Under the pieces are notes generated by a model, which was not told the origin of the DNA, did not search any database, and saw only the letters and a program-made list of their open reading frames with translations. A DNA stretch of 64,000 nucleotides, from contig NC_030387.2 of assembly GCF_001625215.2 (NCBI RefSeq), positions 39,765,606 to 39,829,605 on the forward strand, read 5' to 3'. Numbering within the stretch: the stretch's first letter is position 1; the number at the start of each line of letters is the position of its first letter. Below, in pieces: positions 41,501 through 53,523 of the stretch. The position numbers and the translations under genes are program-made. This DNA is from Daucus carota subsp. sativus. Lineage: Eukaryota; Streptophyta; Magnoliopsida; Apiales; Apiaceae.

Positions 41501-44500
41501 TAAAGTCAACTCAGGAGATTCCATTTGCTCAGAATTTGGGTTATGAACTGGTACAAGACTGCCCAACATCAGCGCAGAATCCAATGTTCCAGCTATTTCC
41601 TGAAACCTGAGGATGTCAAGGTCATTCAACAAAATTTATTTGACACTTTCAAATACTAATTATTAATGATAAAATAACAATACAAGGTATGCACCTATAT
41701 GTGTTTGTTTACAAACCTATAACAGAATATAATAGCCTGTTGATGCAGATGAAGAAGAAGTTATTTAAATTGAAGGCCATGTAGTTTAGTTAGCAGGAGA
41801 GTATGGACACTACAGCTTTGCAATTTTCATGAACTCCCAGACTGTAAATTTAGCACAAAAACTTAATGCACGTAAACGTGTTATAAACCAATCATATTCC
41901 ATCTAATGCATTATACCTCAAAGAGAAATACACCCCAATATTCCATTGCTTCATAAAATCAACAAAGACAGCCTCAGCTCGGAATTTGGTAATAGCATAT
42001 CTGGATGGACAATAGCCTTGCATAACAGGAAATCATATTACAACCAAAGCGATAAATTATAATCTACCAAACTGCAGAATAGTATGCAAGTCCACGAGTA
42101 AGAGAGTATATATATGACCATCACATTGTTCCCAGTACCTTCTAATTTGGCCAAAAATTCAAGACTCGATTTGTAATTTTTAAGGAACTCTGCAGGTCTT
42201 CCAGGAGAAAAGGCCCCTGGTTTAACTTTTTGGATCTCCATGAGAACCTCTTTAAGGATTGAATTGGCGAGGAAGCTAAATACATGGAGACCTGAATTTT
42301 CTGCACATATTCAAAACCATACTAAAAAATAAAATTCCTCTCTTGAAGAGGCATTTTTAATAAATAAATAGAAAGACGTATCAATTCAAGGGTAACACAT
42401 ATTTATAAGAAAATGACATGAAACTGAAAATGTAAAGTTCAACACATACACAATGATATAGGAGAATGTAAAGGGTACTATTCCTAAAAATAATTAGATG
42501 AATCGCAAATAACTAAATTACGCTGATCAAGAGTGATAGGTTCTGTGGAAAAAGGCTAAGGCAGCAATAGCCAATCTTCAAAGATTGCTCACCTCTGTAA
42601 CATCTACGACTACAACAGAATACAAATAACTAAATTACGCTGATCAAGAGTGATAGGTTCTGTGAAAAAAGGCTAAGGCAGCAATAGCCAATCTTCAAAG
42701 ATTGCTCACCTCTGTAACATCTACGACAACAGAATAGGACAAACAAGAAACCATTAAGATTCCTATGATTAACCATCCAAAGAATCTTAAGTTGAGAAGG
42801 GGTCAATAAAGAAAGGTTTGGAAGTAGTTCTTTGCCTGAGCGACTTATATTTAAATCAACAAACAGAAATTTTGGCTGTTGGTAGGAATTAATATAAAAT
42901 TCATTTATGTCTTAGGAGTATATCTAATAAGCAACCTCAACTCCTCCCATTACGATTCCTTTTTTAAATTCTCTTTTTTATTATGATAGAGAACATTGAT
43001 CAAGTCAGGGATGATATAAACTGAAACCACATGTGTGTTTGGATGACACAGATCCCCAAATGTTGCAGATAGTTTAAAAGAGATGGATGTCATGCCTCTG
43101 GATGAAATTTCCAAAAGAAATTTACAGTTTTCCTCGATAAATTGAATTATCTTTGTGTAATCCGCCTCAAGCTCATCTCCAGATGTCTCGACACTCAGCC
43201 CTGACAAATTATGGGCAATAATCCTTTTCACCTCTGGCGCCACGATTGTTGAGCGAAATATTTCTTCTGCATTAGAAGTATTATCAATGGCAGCATATGC
43301 CCGCAAGCAATTGTATATTGCATTATCGTCCCTGTGTTCCAATCCATCTACAAAACAGTGACCCAAACTTGCATCCAGTAACAAGCAAGCACTCTGGATC
43401 CTCCTCTCCATGTTCTGAATAAAAGGTAGGTTCTGTACTGCCATATAGATGAAAATATTTGCGTAAGAACTAAGATGTAAAGCATATATTCAAATGTAGA
43501 AATTTTACTAAGGCATATCATAATGATTCATTGATTCTGTAATGCTTATCTGATGATGGATCAGATGCAAAATTAACACAGATATATGAACAATAATAAT
43601 AATGATAATTAATTAACTAATTCAAAATAAGGACATTATGCATCTAAATTGCCCCAATGATAACGGGGAGGAAAAGCTATGGCTCTAATATTATGTTCGT
43701 GCTCACATAGTCACATTTACCCTTCCTTCAACAAATATACGAGAGAGATATGTAGCTATGTACTATCTTTCAAAGAGAACCATAAAAATTTATGACCGGT
43801 CTCGCCAGAAAAATATCAGTGTTTCTCACATGTCCAACAGCAAGCAGTCATCACTTGTTGGGCACTGCGAACAAGTTACGACTTCTATGGTATCAAATAT
43901 GTATTGTCTGTGTGTGGTGTTAATAATAAATTCAAAACTCTTGCACATGAGTTATGGAAACCAGTTACTAATACAACCAACTAGGATGCAAAACTATATA
44001 GCCAGTAATATCAGTAATTTCATAGAATTGTGGTGCAATGTGTGGAAAAAGAGAGGACAAGATAGACCTGTGCATGAGTCATGTAGAACTTTAGCCTATT
44101 CATTTCACTGGCAATTCTTTCCAACAGCATACTTTGAGTTTCTCTGAGATTCGTTCCACTTTCTGCATGTTGCAAAGGTATCCCGTTGCTCAAATGACCC
44201 TTTTCTACTGAATTTACATCTCCATTGGACCAATCAGCAGGCAAACTAGGAAGCTCCTTAATTAATTTTTCAACCTGCAGTCAGTGAATTTAGATTTTCA
44301 AAATTTCCAGAATTCAAAGCCTGATATTGCCATAATGCTACCAACAAGAGGCCCGCAGCACTATCTGAAGCAGGATAGTAAATATAAAATTCTACTCTAG
44401 AAAGAGCATTCCACAAAAACTAACTAATTCACATTCTCCGATTCACCAAATTTTGAACTACATTACAAATATTGCTCAACCAATAATAACACAGAAACAC

Positions 44501-45083
44501 TCCAAATTTCACCAATTTCACCAAATTTCGAACTAAATTACACGTAAACTCCCACATTGCACTAAAAACACAACAAAACCTAAAACTCAAAACTTCAACA
44601 CCACCTCACCTTCGAAACAACGTGAAACGTATCGAGCAACAGCTCCAACACCTCCCTGGCCGCCTGCGCCTCCGCCCGCTGCTGCAAGCCACTCTTCAAC
44701 GCCACCAACGAATCCTCCACCGCCGCCCTAAACACCACAATCTTCTCCCTCAGCTCGCTGAGCGGCGCGCGCATCCGCACCACCGACGCGTCGACATCGA
44801 CGAGCTTGGTGCTCAAATTGACGAAATCGGCGTAATCGCGGTTGATGAGATCGATCAATTCGTGCTTCAATGAGGAGAGGTGGGCCCGGAGCTCGGATCG
44901 GAGGGTTTCGAAGGGGACGAAGGTGCGGAGATCCGAGATGTAGGATTCCGGGTCGAAATTCGGGTCGAGAAAAGAGGATTGTTTGAACCAGATGGGGTGG
45001 GATTCGATCGGGTCGCCGAATAAGTCGGTGGCTTTGCGGGGGAGAGTGGGAGAGTGAGGGGAGTGGGGGTGGAGATCCGGCAT
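38540..45083 (-). CDS. COG2: Conserved oligomeric Golgi complex subunit 2
   Basis: Twelve minus-strand exons: 44,610-45,083; 44,068-44,274; 43,096-43,432; 42,139-42,300; 41,917-42,016; 41,391-41,606; 41,198-41,306; 40,854-41,054; 39,618-39,722; 39,030-39,155; 38,770-38,907; 38,540-38,653, giving 762 residues. The N terminus has DLFGDPIESHPIWF and LRTFVPFETLRSELRAHLSS, hallmarks of COG2, with coiled coils after it. The C terminus ends ATSERQNAITF. COG2 is part of lobe A of the COG tether, which acts in retrograde transport within the Golgi. Exon 3 ends in a GC donor (AGAG|GCATGA); every nearby GT option breaks the frame. Length matches Arabidopsis COG2. Confidence 0.94.
39518..39616. repeat. 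49-bp tandem duplication reaching a COG2 splice donor
   Basis: ATGCTGACATGATAAC(A/G)GTG...ATATAACAAA occurs twice in tandem. The second copy ends at the GT donor of COG2 exon 9 (minus strand). Confidence 0.85.
42506..42739. repeat. 117-bp tandem duplication in a COG2 intron
   Basis: CAAATAACTAAATTACGCTG... begins at 42,506 and again at 42,623, followed by about 110 bp of near-identity. It lies in the intron between exons 3 and 4. Confidence 0.9.
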
Positions 45084-45604
45084 TGGAGAGTGTGTGTGTG
45101 TTTTTCTCGGCTAGGCAGCTCTGTTTTTGTGACTTGGTTTTTCAGGATAATTTAACTCAAGTCGATGTGCACCTGTCAACACGGTAACTTTCGGAGGAGG
45201 AGATTCGAGTTGGATTCGGTTTTTGGATAAATTTGGAATCAAAATATCTCAATTTTAAAACTGATAATAAACAGAATTATAATTGAGTTTATAGATTTTA
45301 ATTCAATTTTAAAGTTCTCTATCTGTTCAATTTCATTTTTAAAACTGATTTAATTTAAAAATATTGTGAATTTAAATAAATATATTATAAACAAAAAGTA
45401 ATTATATCATCGAAGTCTATAAAAATAGAAGCGCATTTCAAACTATAACTCAAATGTTCGATTTGAATTAAAAATCAAAATCACATTTTTAGGAATGGTT
45501 CAGTTTTTCAATTTTTGATTTCATATATGTTCGATTTAAATTTGAGGTTGGATTTTATAATTTTTAACTAGTAACATGTGTATGGATCCAAGAATCAAAT
45601 CTAA

Positions 45605-45989
45605 GAGCATTCACATTGGGTACCTCATCCCTATCCCTATATTCTTACTAAATTTAGTAATTCCCCAAAATTATATTCATGAATTTAAAAATCTTCCACA
45701 TCTCATTCCCATCCTATCTTACCCCATCCCTATATTCCCTTTTATAATACTTCTTTCTCTCTCTTTCATTCATCATCTAATCAATTGCACTTAAAAATAA
45801 AACTAAAAAATCAAAAAAAAGAGGATGGGGCATGCACAGTGAGTCCCCAAATATGGGGTTTGAGTTTTGGTCCCTAAAACTAAACCCTATTTTAGGGTTT
45901 CGGATGTAGCTTCAGTTTTGATAAAAAGTTAAGAAATTCTCTAAATTATGAGGATAGGGAAACATATGGGGGAGCCAATGAGAATGCTT
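45605..45989. mobile_element. PIF/Harbinger (Tourist-like) MITE
   Basis: The 385-bp element has ends GAGCATTCACATTGG and the complement of AAGCATTCTCATTGG, flanked by TAA at 45,602-45,604 and 45,990-45,992. The TAA duplication and the GAGCATTC-type end fit PIF/Harbinger. It lies between the divergent COG2 and protease genes. Confidence 0.88.
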
Positions 45990-46202
45990 TAACGAGACCA
46001 ACTAATTCAGGATTTATACGAAATTTGTAAAAGATTTTTTTATATAAACGAGAAAGCTTTAGTCAAACGGAGAGACAACGGAGTATATAATTAAATACTG
46101 TATTGTTTATATTGAACTCAACAACATGATTAAACCATCTGTAAAAAAAACATAAAAAAGAAAAACATGATTAACTATTAGTGAAACAAGTGCTCTCGCT
46201 CG

Positions 46203-46497
46203 GTGTACTCTGCACGCGATTACCTAGCCTACGTAGGCATTCATTACAGCTCAATGAAAATAAAAATGCATGCAACATTAACACTCGATTTAAAAACCAG
46301 TGCACTTCCCGATAAAACGGTTCAATATCCCGCCGAAATCATCATTACAACATTAACTTATCACTTCACTCCCCTCTTTACCATCTTCAATCCAAATCCA
46401 AATCCAAACATACTAGTTTTATCAGATTACCCGAGCTTAAAAAACTCAAAACCTGCACACCGGAGCCAAGATTTCGAAACAGTCGGGAATAAAATAT
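46203..46497 (+). other. Possible non-coding leader exon of the Ulp1-like gene
   Basis: An open stretch ends at an ATATC|GTAAGT donor. Joined to the next acceptor (47,050) it does not keep an open frame, so it would be 5' leader with upstream reading frames. Transcription is not shown; nothing else is recognised here. Confidence 0.3.
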
Positions 46498-46834
46498 CGT
46501 AAGTTGTCAATGTGCATTATTTGTTTGTGTATTTAAGTTCTTTCACAAGTGTGGGTTTTATGCTTTACATTATGAAACAGTAGGTTTGCACTTTGCAGTT
46601 ACAAGTTTTAATTTCAAACGAATAAAATCTCGAAAGCACATTGAACCAAGAGGGGCTTTATTGGTATTGATCATTTTGTTTTTGATTTTGTTATTGTCTT
46701 TCTTTTGCTCTGAAATTATGCAGCAGCTGTTCTTGTTATTGTGTAATGTAAAGATTCAATCCCTTCCTGATGAATGACAGATTTATTGAATCAAAATATG
46801 TAAAAGTACAAGCATGTTATGTATAATATGCATT

Positions 46835-46945
46835 GTTCCAAAAGTCGATGGTTAATCTCGGATTATTCAATTAATCATCTGATTAATCTCCGATTAATTC
46901 TTGTTTCATGTTTTCACATATTAAGTCTGAATCTCGTTTTTACAC
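46835..46945. repeat. GATTAATC-rich dispersed repeat, second copy
   Basis: AAAAGTCG(G/A)TG(A/G)TTAATC and CTCCGATTAATTC motifs parallel those at 20,620-20,800, including the shared ends TTGTTC and TTTTTACA(C)ACTG. Confidence 0.6.
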
Positions 46946-47050
46946 TGATAATATGTCATATGTCACAGACTCACAGTTCATTCAACCAAGTCGGTTATTA
47001 GCTTTTCCTGATTTAATGGTCTGCGTATAATGTTGAATCCTTTTCGGCAG

Positions 47051-48360
47051 AATCAGAGTCCTCAAGGATGTTATGCTATCAGCGCAGGCGCAAAGGCCTG
47101 GAAGGGCTTGTTAAACCTGGAGAAGCAATCAACTCTGGTACGTTTTAGAGTCGAGTTAAATGCGTAATCAAGCTCTTTGATGATTATAAATCTGTATTAT
47201 GTCCCAAGGTTGGCTGGCTTTTCATTCAGAAAAAACCCATTGAACAATTTTCTTTTTCCAATACATGTATTTTTTGTGTGTGTGATTGTGTAGTTTATTG
47301 AGATTACCTCTGCCTGAAGTCAGGATTCTTACTATTTAACAGAGATTGCCTGTTTTTTTTCAAAAATAATACAAATTAAAATCGAAGCATACATATGATG
47401 ATTTGAATGATATTGTACATTCTTCTTCCCTTATATAATTTTCTTATTGATGTTCATGTTGCATGCTGGGTATACGTGGTCATTGAGATTTCTCTCATAT
47501 CATATAAATAGTAAATGTATGGGCTGATTGCTACTGATAATTGATAAAGATTTAAATTGGTCATATTTCTGTTCCAACAGGGAATGAAGGCCAAGGACCT
47601 GTGCATCAAGTTGCAGACTTACCAGGAGAGAATTCAATGATGGAGTCCATTCTAACACTAACGGCGCCAGCTGCACCAAGTCAAGTTAGCAGCAGTCAGT
47701 GCAAGCGATTAAAACTGAGGGTTGATCCTGCAAAAGCAAGCAACTCTGGTATGGTTCAGTGTCGAGATAATTTTAATTGAAGCCATTTAGTGATTATAAA
47801 TCTCCAGTGTCCGTAAAGTTGGTTGAGCTTTTCATTCAGGGAAACTCGTAGACCAAATTTCTCACCCCCATACATGTATTTGTGTGTGTGTAGTTTATTA
47901 ATAAAATCCAAGTATACATATGATGATTTGAATGAACTAGTACATTCTTTATCCCTCGTACCATTTATTAGATATTGTTCATGTTCTGCTATATGGCGTG
48001 CTGGTGAATATTTGGTCATTCATATTTCTGTCATATCACGATACAAATAGCGAAAATAGGGGTTGATTGGTGATTATAAAGATTTAAAAACCTGTCAAAT
48101 TTGTGTGCTGACAGGGAACAAAGGCCGAGGACCCGTGCATCAAATTGCATACTTGCCAGGAAAGAATTCTATGATGGATAGCACTCCACAAACTGTAAGA
48201 ATAGTTGTTGTGGGACTGATGGCACCAAGTCAAGATAAGAGTGGCCCTCAGCCCAAACAATCAAAACGGAGGATTAATCCTGTGAAAGCAAGCAACTCTG
48301 GTACGGTTTTGGTATCAAGATAAATTTCAAGCTATTTAGTGATTATAAATTTATAGTATG
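47051..48360 (+). repeat. Triplicated exon-intron unit in the Ulp1-like gene
   Basis: Units begin at exon starts 47,051, 47,581 and 48,115 (spacing 530 and 534 bp). Exons 2 and 3 share GPVHQ(V/I)A(D/Y)LPG(E/K)NSMM. All three end in a P-x-(E/K)-A-x-NSG motif split by a phase-1 intron. The introns also match (TGATTATAAAT, CTTTTCATTCAG, ATACATGTATTT, CATATGATGATTTGAATGA). Confidence 0.88.
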
Positions 48361-49913
48361 ATGCTCCCTTTAGTGTTGCCTCTGAAATTTGCATTTAAGC
48401 CCACGTCTTACATATTCTTTAATTAAACATCTTATCTGTATGTTTATTTGAAATTTGATTCATCTTGAACCGAGAAAAGGTCAAGACTGAAGTTGGTTAA
48501 AATTGTCGAACTCTCACAATTGACTTGGACTTTTGAGATTTTATTCAGGCTAAGGAATTTGGTCCATTTTACAGCATGCAAACAATCTCAACATCCACGA
48601 CAGAGAAAAAATCGTAAAAGAGTAGCAGCTGACTTGGATGACTCGGAAGCTGAGCAAACTAGAGCAAGTGTTTCCCGTGCTCATAGACAATCAAGGAGAA
48701 GAGTAAGAAATGCCAGGCAAAAAGGAATGTTAGATGACAAATTACTAAACAAATACCTGGGGTAATACTTTTTTCTTTTATAAATAATGTTACTAAAAGA
48801 AAAGGTCGTAATCTAATATCTTATGAGTAAATTTGTATGGAATGCTCAGAGATTTGTGGCAGACTATTCCAAGAGAGAAGAAGGATTCTCATGATTATAT
48901 AGACTGTTTGTGGTTTGAGATGTATCTTGAAGGAGACAGAAAGAAACCATTGGGATATATCAAGAGGGATAGAAAATTTTCGAAAAAATATGTCTTTCTT
49001 CCTATTTGTCTATAGTAAGTAGTACGCGTATTTGATATGATTTTGTAGCAACTCAATTGTTCTTGAGTCGTGTTTCTGACATGAGTTCTTACCTCCTCAG
49101 CAACCACTGGAGCCTTTTGATATTTTGTCACGTGGGGGAAGATCTGCAATCAAAAGCCGCAACTCCTTGTATTTTACTACTGGATTCAATGCGGAAGAAC
49201 AATCCAAAGCAGGACATTGAAAAAGTTCTCAGAGAGTAGTATCCTTGATTATTAATTAATTTCATTTAAAGAGATATATATAAATTTGATCAAAAAAAAA
49301 AAGAGATATATATAAAGATTCTTTAGTTATACGTGGGTGCTTATTATTCTCATTTCTCAGATTCTTGTTAGATATATATGAAGGAGAGGGGAGATCAGTA
49401 AGTAAACAGCAGATTGACAAGATTCCTCTTTTGGTACCCAAGGTGAGGTTGTTTCTTCCGCTGACATATCATATATATTTAAATTGTAACGACAAAATGT
49501 TAATGTAAAATATAGCATATGACAGAAACATTTAGATTGCCTAAAGCTGCCAGATGATTTCCAGGTTCCGCAGCAGACTGGTGACAAGGAATGCGGATAT
49601 TATGTTCTTTATTACATAACTCAGTTCCTAATGAGTTCTCCAGAAAGTTTTAGCGTCTCTGATGGCTACCCGGACTTTGTAAGTTCCATATGACAATAAC
49701 TTCAGTGTCTTAATCTTTCAGTAAGTTATTTCTTATTTGTAAATAATATTTTTCCCTTCTTTGTTGGGTGATCATTACACACAGATGTCACAAGACTGGT
49801 TTACTGCTGAACAAGTGACATCATTTCGCGAAACTCTCCCTGCACCTGACCAAGAAACAGGTTCAAGGAATGATTCCTCTGATGATGCGTCAGATGATGT
49901 AGTATGTCTATAA
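47068..49913 (+). CDS. Ulp1-like (C48) SUMO-specific cysteine protease, At3g48480-like
   Basis: Nine exons: 47,051-47,137 (ATG at 47,068), 47,581-47,748, 48,115-48,300, 48,575-48,761, 48,850-49,014, 49,101-49,235, 49,361-49,442, 49,565-49,678 and 49,785-49,913, giving 411 residues. The C48 domain covers about 200-395 with catalytic His261 (NHW), Asp287 (LLLDS), Gln335 (PQQ) and Cys341 (KECGYYV). All four are present, so activity is plausible. The family processes SUMO or removes it from proteins. The N terminus is basic and nuclear-signal-like (RQRKNRKR). Exons 1-3 come from a repeated exon-intron unit. The C-terminal tail is acidic. The start codon is a choice: it is the first ATG in the open frame. 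Confidence 0.88.
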
Positions 49914-50441
49914 CATAGCATTGAGAAGCTGCAATTTACAGAAGACAGAAAATTATTCCTAATTTACGAGTATCGTTTTTCTTTCTTGAAAATTTTTATT
50001 GGGAATTTCTGGACTTGAGCTGGACTTGAGTTATGAGTTGAAGGGATGTTTTGGTAATGTGAAGTTTGTACTGAACTGCATGAGGACAGATAATTATATT
50101 TCTTAATTTTTCATATTGAGAGAATTATTCGTATTCATTATTTTGCAAATTTAAGTACTTATTTTCTAAATAAATTTCAATTTTATCTACTGTTTTAAAT
50201 TATTTTTTTATATATCTCATATATAATTATACTTATTTATTTATAAATTACTTTTTCCATAATATTAAAAAATATACTTATTTCATACTTTTTATATCAC
50301 ATCGTGTGATCAAAATATAAAACCGAATTCGATACCAAAATTGTGGTGTACTTTCATATTTTAGCAAAAAAAAATAAATTTAAAAACTAAATTTTATGTC
50401 GAGTAATCGAGTTAGTTTGGTTTGATCACTTGGATCATAGA

Positions 50442-50447
50442 GGCCCA
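50442..50447 (+). promoter_or_regulatory. Site II core (GGCCCA) upstream of EF1-delta
   Basis: AGGCCCAAG lies 45 bp before a MITE that now separates it from the TATA-like sequence near 51,068. Site II motifs are typical of plant translation-factor promoters. Its role is inferred. Confidence 0.45.
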
Positions 50448-50494
50448 AGTGCCCAATTCGACATAATTTGTGGAATACCAATAGTACCCCTCGT

Positions 50495-51048
50495 CAGGGA
50501 TGGCAAAATAATCCGATCCGACGGATATCCGATCCGAAACCCGAAATTTTGGATATACCGAACCAGATTTTTTGGATTTGGATTTGGATATGGATTTAAT
50601 TTTCAAACCCGAAAATTTTTGGATTTGGATTTGGATGGCAAAAATTGACTAATAATTAAATCATATAAAATTAAATTATAGAATGATTCAAAAGGTTAAT
50701 ATGGTGAATAAACATTTTTTAATTGAGTTGATTAATAATATATTAATTATAAATATATAAACTAAATTGATATTGTGATATAATGATTGAAAATGATTAA
50801 ATTCCATGTCGCGAGTACGATTTCGAATGCAATATTTTTTTTATTTTTTTTTTTGAAAATATTTCGAGTGCAATATTTATAATTATAAATATTTTCAGAT
50901 TTCGGGTTTGTGTTTCGGGTTTCGGGTTTCGGATATCCAATCCAAAAAATTTTCGGAGTTCGGATCGGGTTCGGATATTGATAAAAATTTCAGATTTGGA
51001 TATGGATTTGTCCATACCCGATCCGATCCGACCCGATTGCCATCCCTA
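50495..51048. mobile_element. hAT-like MITE in the EF1-delta promoter
   Basis: The 554-bp element has ends CAGGGATGGCAA and TTGCCATCCCTA, followed inward by GATCCGATCCG repeats on both sides. It is flanked by CCCCTCGT (50,487-50,494) and CTCCTCGT (51,049-51,056), an 8-bp duplication with one mismatch. Its right end is about 17 bp from CATATATAGAA, the probable TATA box. Confidence 0.88.
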
Positions 51049-51064
51049 CTCCTCGTCCATCTTT

Positions 51065-51076
51065 TCATATATAGAA
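51065..51076 (+). promoter_or_regulatory. Probable TATA box of EF1-delta
   Basis: TTCATATATAGA precedes a leader containing AACCCTAGATCTTCACTGCC and a GTAAGT donor at about 51,161. A long leader intron then runs to the acceptor at 52,000. The transcription start is not shown. Confidence 0.5.
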
Positions 51077-52020
51077 CTCTCCAGAAGCTTTAATCTTGTA
51101 GTATCTTCAGCTTTCTTCAAGAACCCTAGATCTTCACTGCCTCAAGCTTCAGCTCCAGTAAGTACACATACACTCGTGTTTGTGTGTGTTTTTTTGTACA
51201 ATATTGATTTGTTTAGTAGTGTAATTGACTTAAATTTGCTCAATTTTGTATAATTTGGATGAAATTGGGTTCTTAACAATTAATTGAATTATGAATTTTG
51301 ATTGAATAGTAGTTTATGATCTTATACAATGATAAATATTGCATCTTTTTGTTAAAGATTGGATTTTTATTGCGATTGAATGGAGGAAACTGATAAGGAC
51401 TGAGTCTTTTGGTGAAAAATTGTGTTTTTAGTGCTTTGAATGGATTAAACTGATAAATATTGAGTATTTTTGTGAAGGATTGTGTTTTTATGGCTTCTGT
51501 ATGGAGTAAACTGATAAAGATGGGGTCGTTTGTGAAAGATCGTGTTGTTACTTGTTAGTGATTTTGTATGTGAAGGTGTAGGTGTTTCTGTTGCTTTGTG
51601 TTTGATGCTTATAGATTACGGCAGATATGGATGATGATATATTGAATTACAATGATGATATGGATGGGATATAATTATATTGTGTAATTTGTTTGCATGT
51701 AATTGTTGTTGGTCTAGAATTAGCATAAGGTTACACTGAAAATTTTACTCAGATTATAATTTATATATGCTTTTGTTGATTGTGTTGCGGTATTCTATCA
51801 AATTAGTTTTTTCTTTGTTGGGGAAACATAAGTGAATAACTGTACCTAAGAAATTGATAAGTTAGAGGATATGTTCTTGAAATTGTGCTCAATGCATGTC
51901 TAGATTGTGACCTTAGAATAGTTTGGTTAATGAAGGGTAAATGTAGCTTTGATGCGCTGATTAACTGAGGATTTGTATAACTATTTTCACTTGTTTTTAG
52001 GTGATTACTACTTTACTGAC

Positions 52021-53523
52021 ATGGCTATCACATTTTACAACCTTAGCTCTGAGGATGGCATTAAGAAGCTTGATGAGTATCTGTTGTCAAGAAGTTACAT
52101 TTCTGGGTAAGTTTCATATTATCTGCTACTTTGTTTTTATATCATAGCTAGTTTTTTAATGTCGCCTTTAAATTTCACTTTACAGATATCAGGCTTCCAA
52201 GGATGACCTTGCTGTTCATGCGGCTCTTGCAAAGCCACCATCATCTAAATATGTGAATGTTTCACGGTGGTACAATCACATTGAGGCTCTTTTAAGGATT
52301 TCGTAAGTTGACCATCTATAAAATGCAGAGTGCTGCAGACTGCAGTATTGCGTCATTAACAATCAGAATCATTATATATGCTTTATTGGATACGATAATT
52401 TGTGATTGTTTATGTGAACAACTGCAGCGGTGTGTCTGCGGAAGGTTGTGGCGTAACTGTAGAGGGGTCTGCCGTTGCAACTCCTCCAGCTGCTGACACT
52501 AAGGCAAGTTCCCTTTAAAGTTTATTTATTAGCTTTTTTTTTTTTAAGTGGGGGATTATAATTTTTAGATCTTTTGCCAATCTCATTCTCTCTTCTTCAA
52601 AGGGAGGAAGAGATTGAAAAGCGTACTTGGTCATCAATTATATTCTGCATTGAATCGATTTAACTTTCAAGGTGTATATTTTTATTTTTTTTCAGGCTGC
52701 TGCTGCAGCAGAGGATGATGATGATGACGATGTTGATTTGTTTGGTGAGGAGACTGAAGAGGAAAAGAAGGCCGCTGAAGAACGCGCAGCAGCTGTCAAG
52801 GCATCTGGAAAGAAGAAAGAATGTAAAGTCTCCTTTTTATATTAATATTAGCATTCATATTTTAAATTTGGTCTTGCTGATTATAAACTGCACTCTATTG
52901 CACTAATATGCAGAAGGCTTGACCTTTAAATTGGTAATGCAGTTTCCGCATTAACTATAAACTTCTTTCAGCTATATATTCGTCTCACGCTTTTGTGTTT
53001 CTTGAATTTTCTTCTTAGCTGGTAAGTCATCCGTCTTGTTGGATATAAAACCATGGGATGATGAAACTGACATGAAGAAGCTTGAGGAAGCTGTTAGAAG
53101 TGTCAAGTTGGATGGCTTGCTTTGGGGAGCATGTATGTTTCTTTAGCCCTTGATATGTGATGAATCCTCCTCCTGTCAAGATATAGGATTACCATGTGCC
53201 ATATTATTAGATACGATTAATAATAAGCACGTTATCAAGTCTCCTAAAATTAATTTTCTTGGACAGCCAAGCTTGTACCTGTTGGATATGGTATAAAGAA
53301 GCTGCAAATTATGATGACCATCGTAGATGACTTGGTGTCTGTTGACGATCTTGTTGAGGACTACCTTACTGCCGAGCCAGCGAATGAGTACATCCAGAGC
53401 TGTGATATCGTGGCGTTTAATAAAATATGTAAGTTTTAAAACCATTTTAATCTACCTAGTTGCAATGTTTATCCGCCATCTTTGTTTCTTTTTCTGATTA
53501 TACTCTTATATTTTCTTGTAGAA
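52021..53523 (+). CDS. Elongation factor 1-delta (eEF1B exchange subunit)
   Basis: Exons 52,021-52,106, 52,186-52,302, 52,428-52,503, 52,696-52,822, 53,019-53,132, 53,267-53,428 and 53,522-53,523 give 227 residues. The N terminus is a GST-C-like helical part ([20 protein letters not shown]). An acidic linker follows ([20 protein letters not shown]), then the guanine-exchange domain (about 140-227; [15 protein letters not shown], ending DIVAFNKI). It recharges eEF1A with GTP in the cytosol during translation. [15 protein letters not shown] fits the plant delta rather than beta isoform. Intron 3 uses a GC donor (AAG|GCAAGT). The final intron splits the stop codon (T|AA). A leader exon lies near 51,090-51,160. 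Confidence 0.95.

Noticed and set aside
44622..44873. Plus-strand open frame over the COG2 first exon
   Set aside because: Antisense shadow of the GC-rich COG2 exon 1; the minus-strand frame has clear COG2 signatures.
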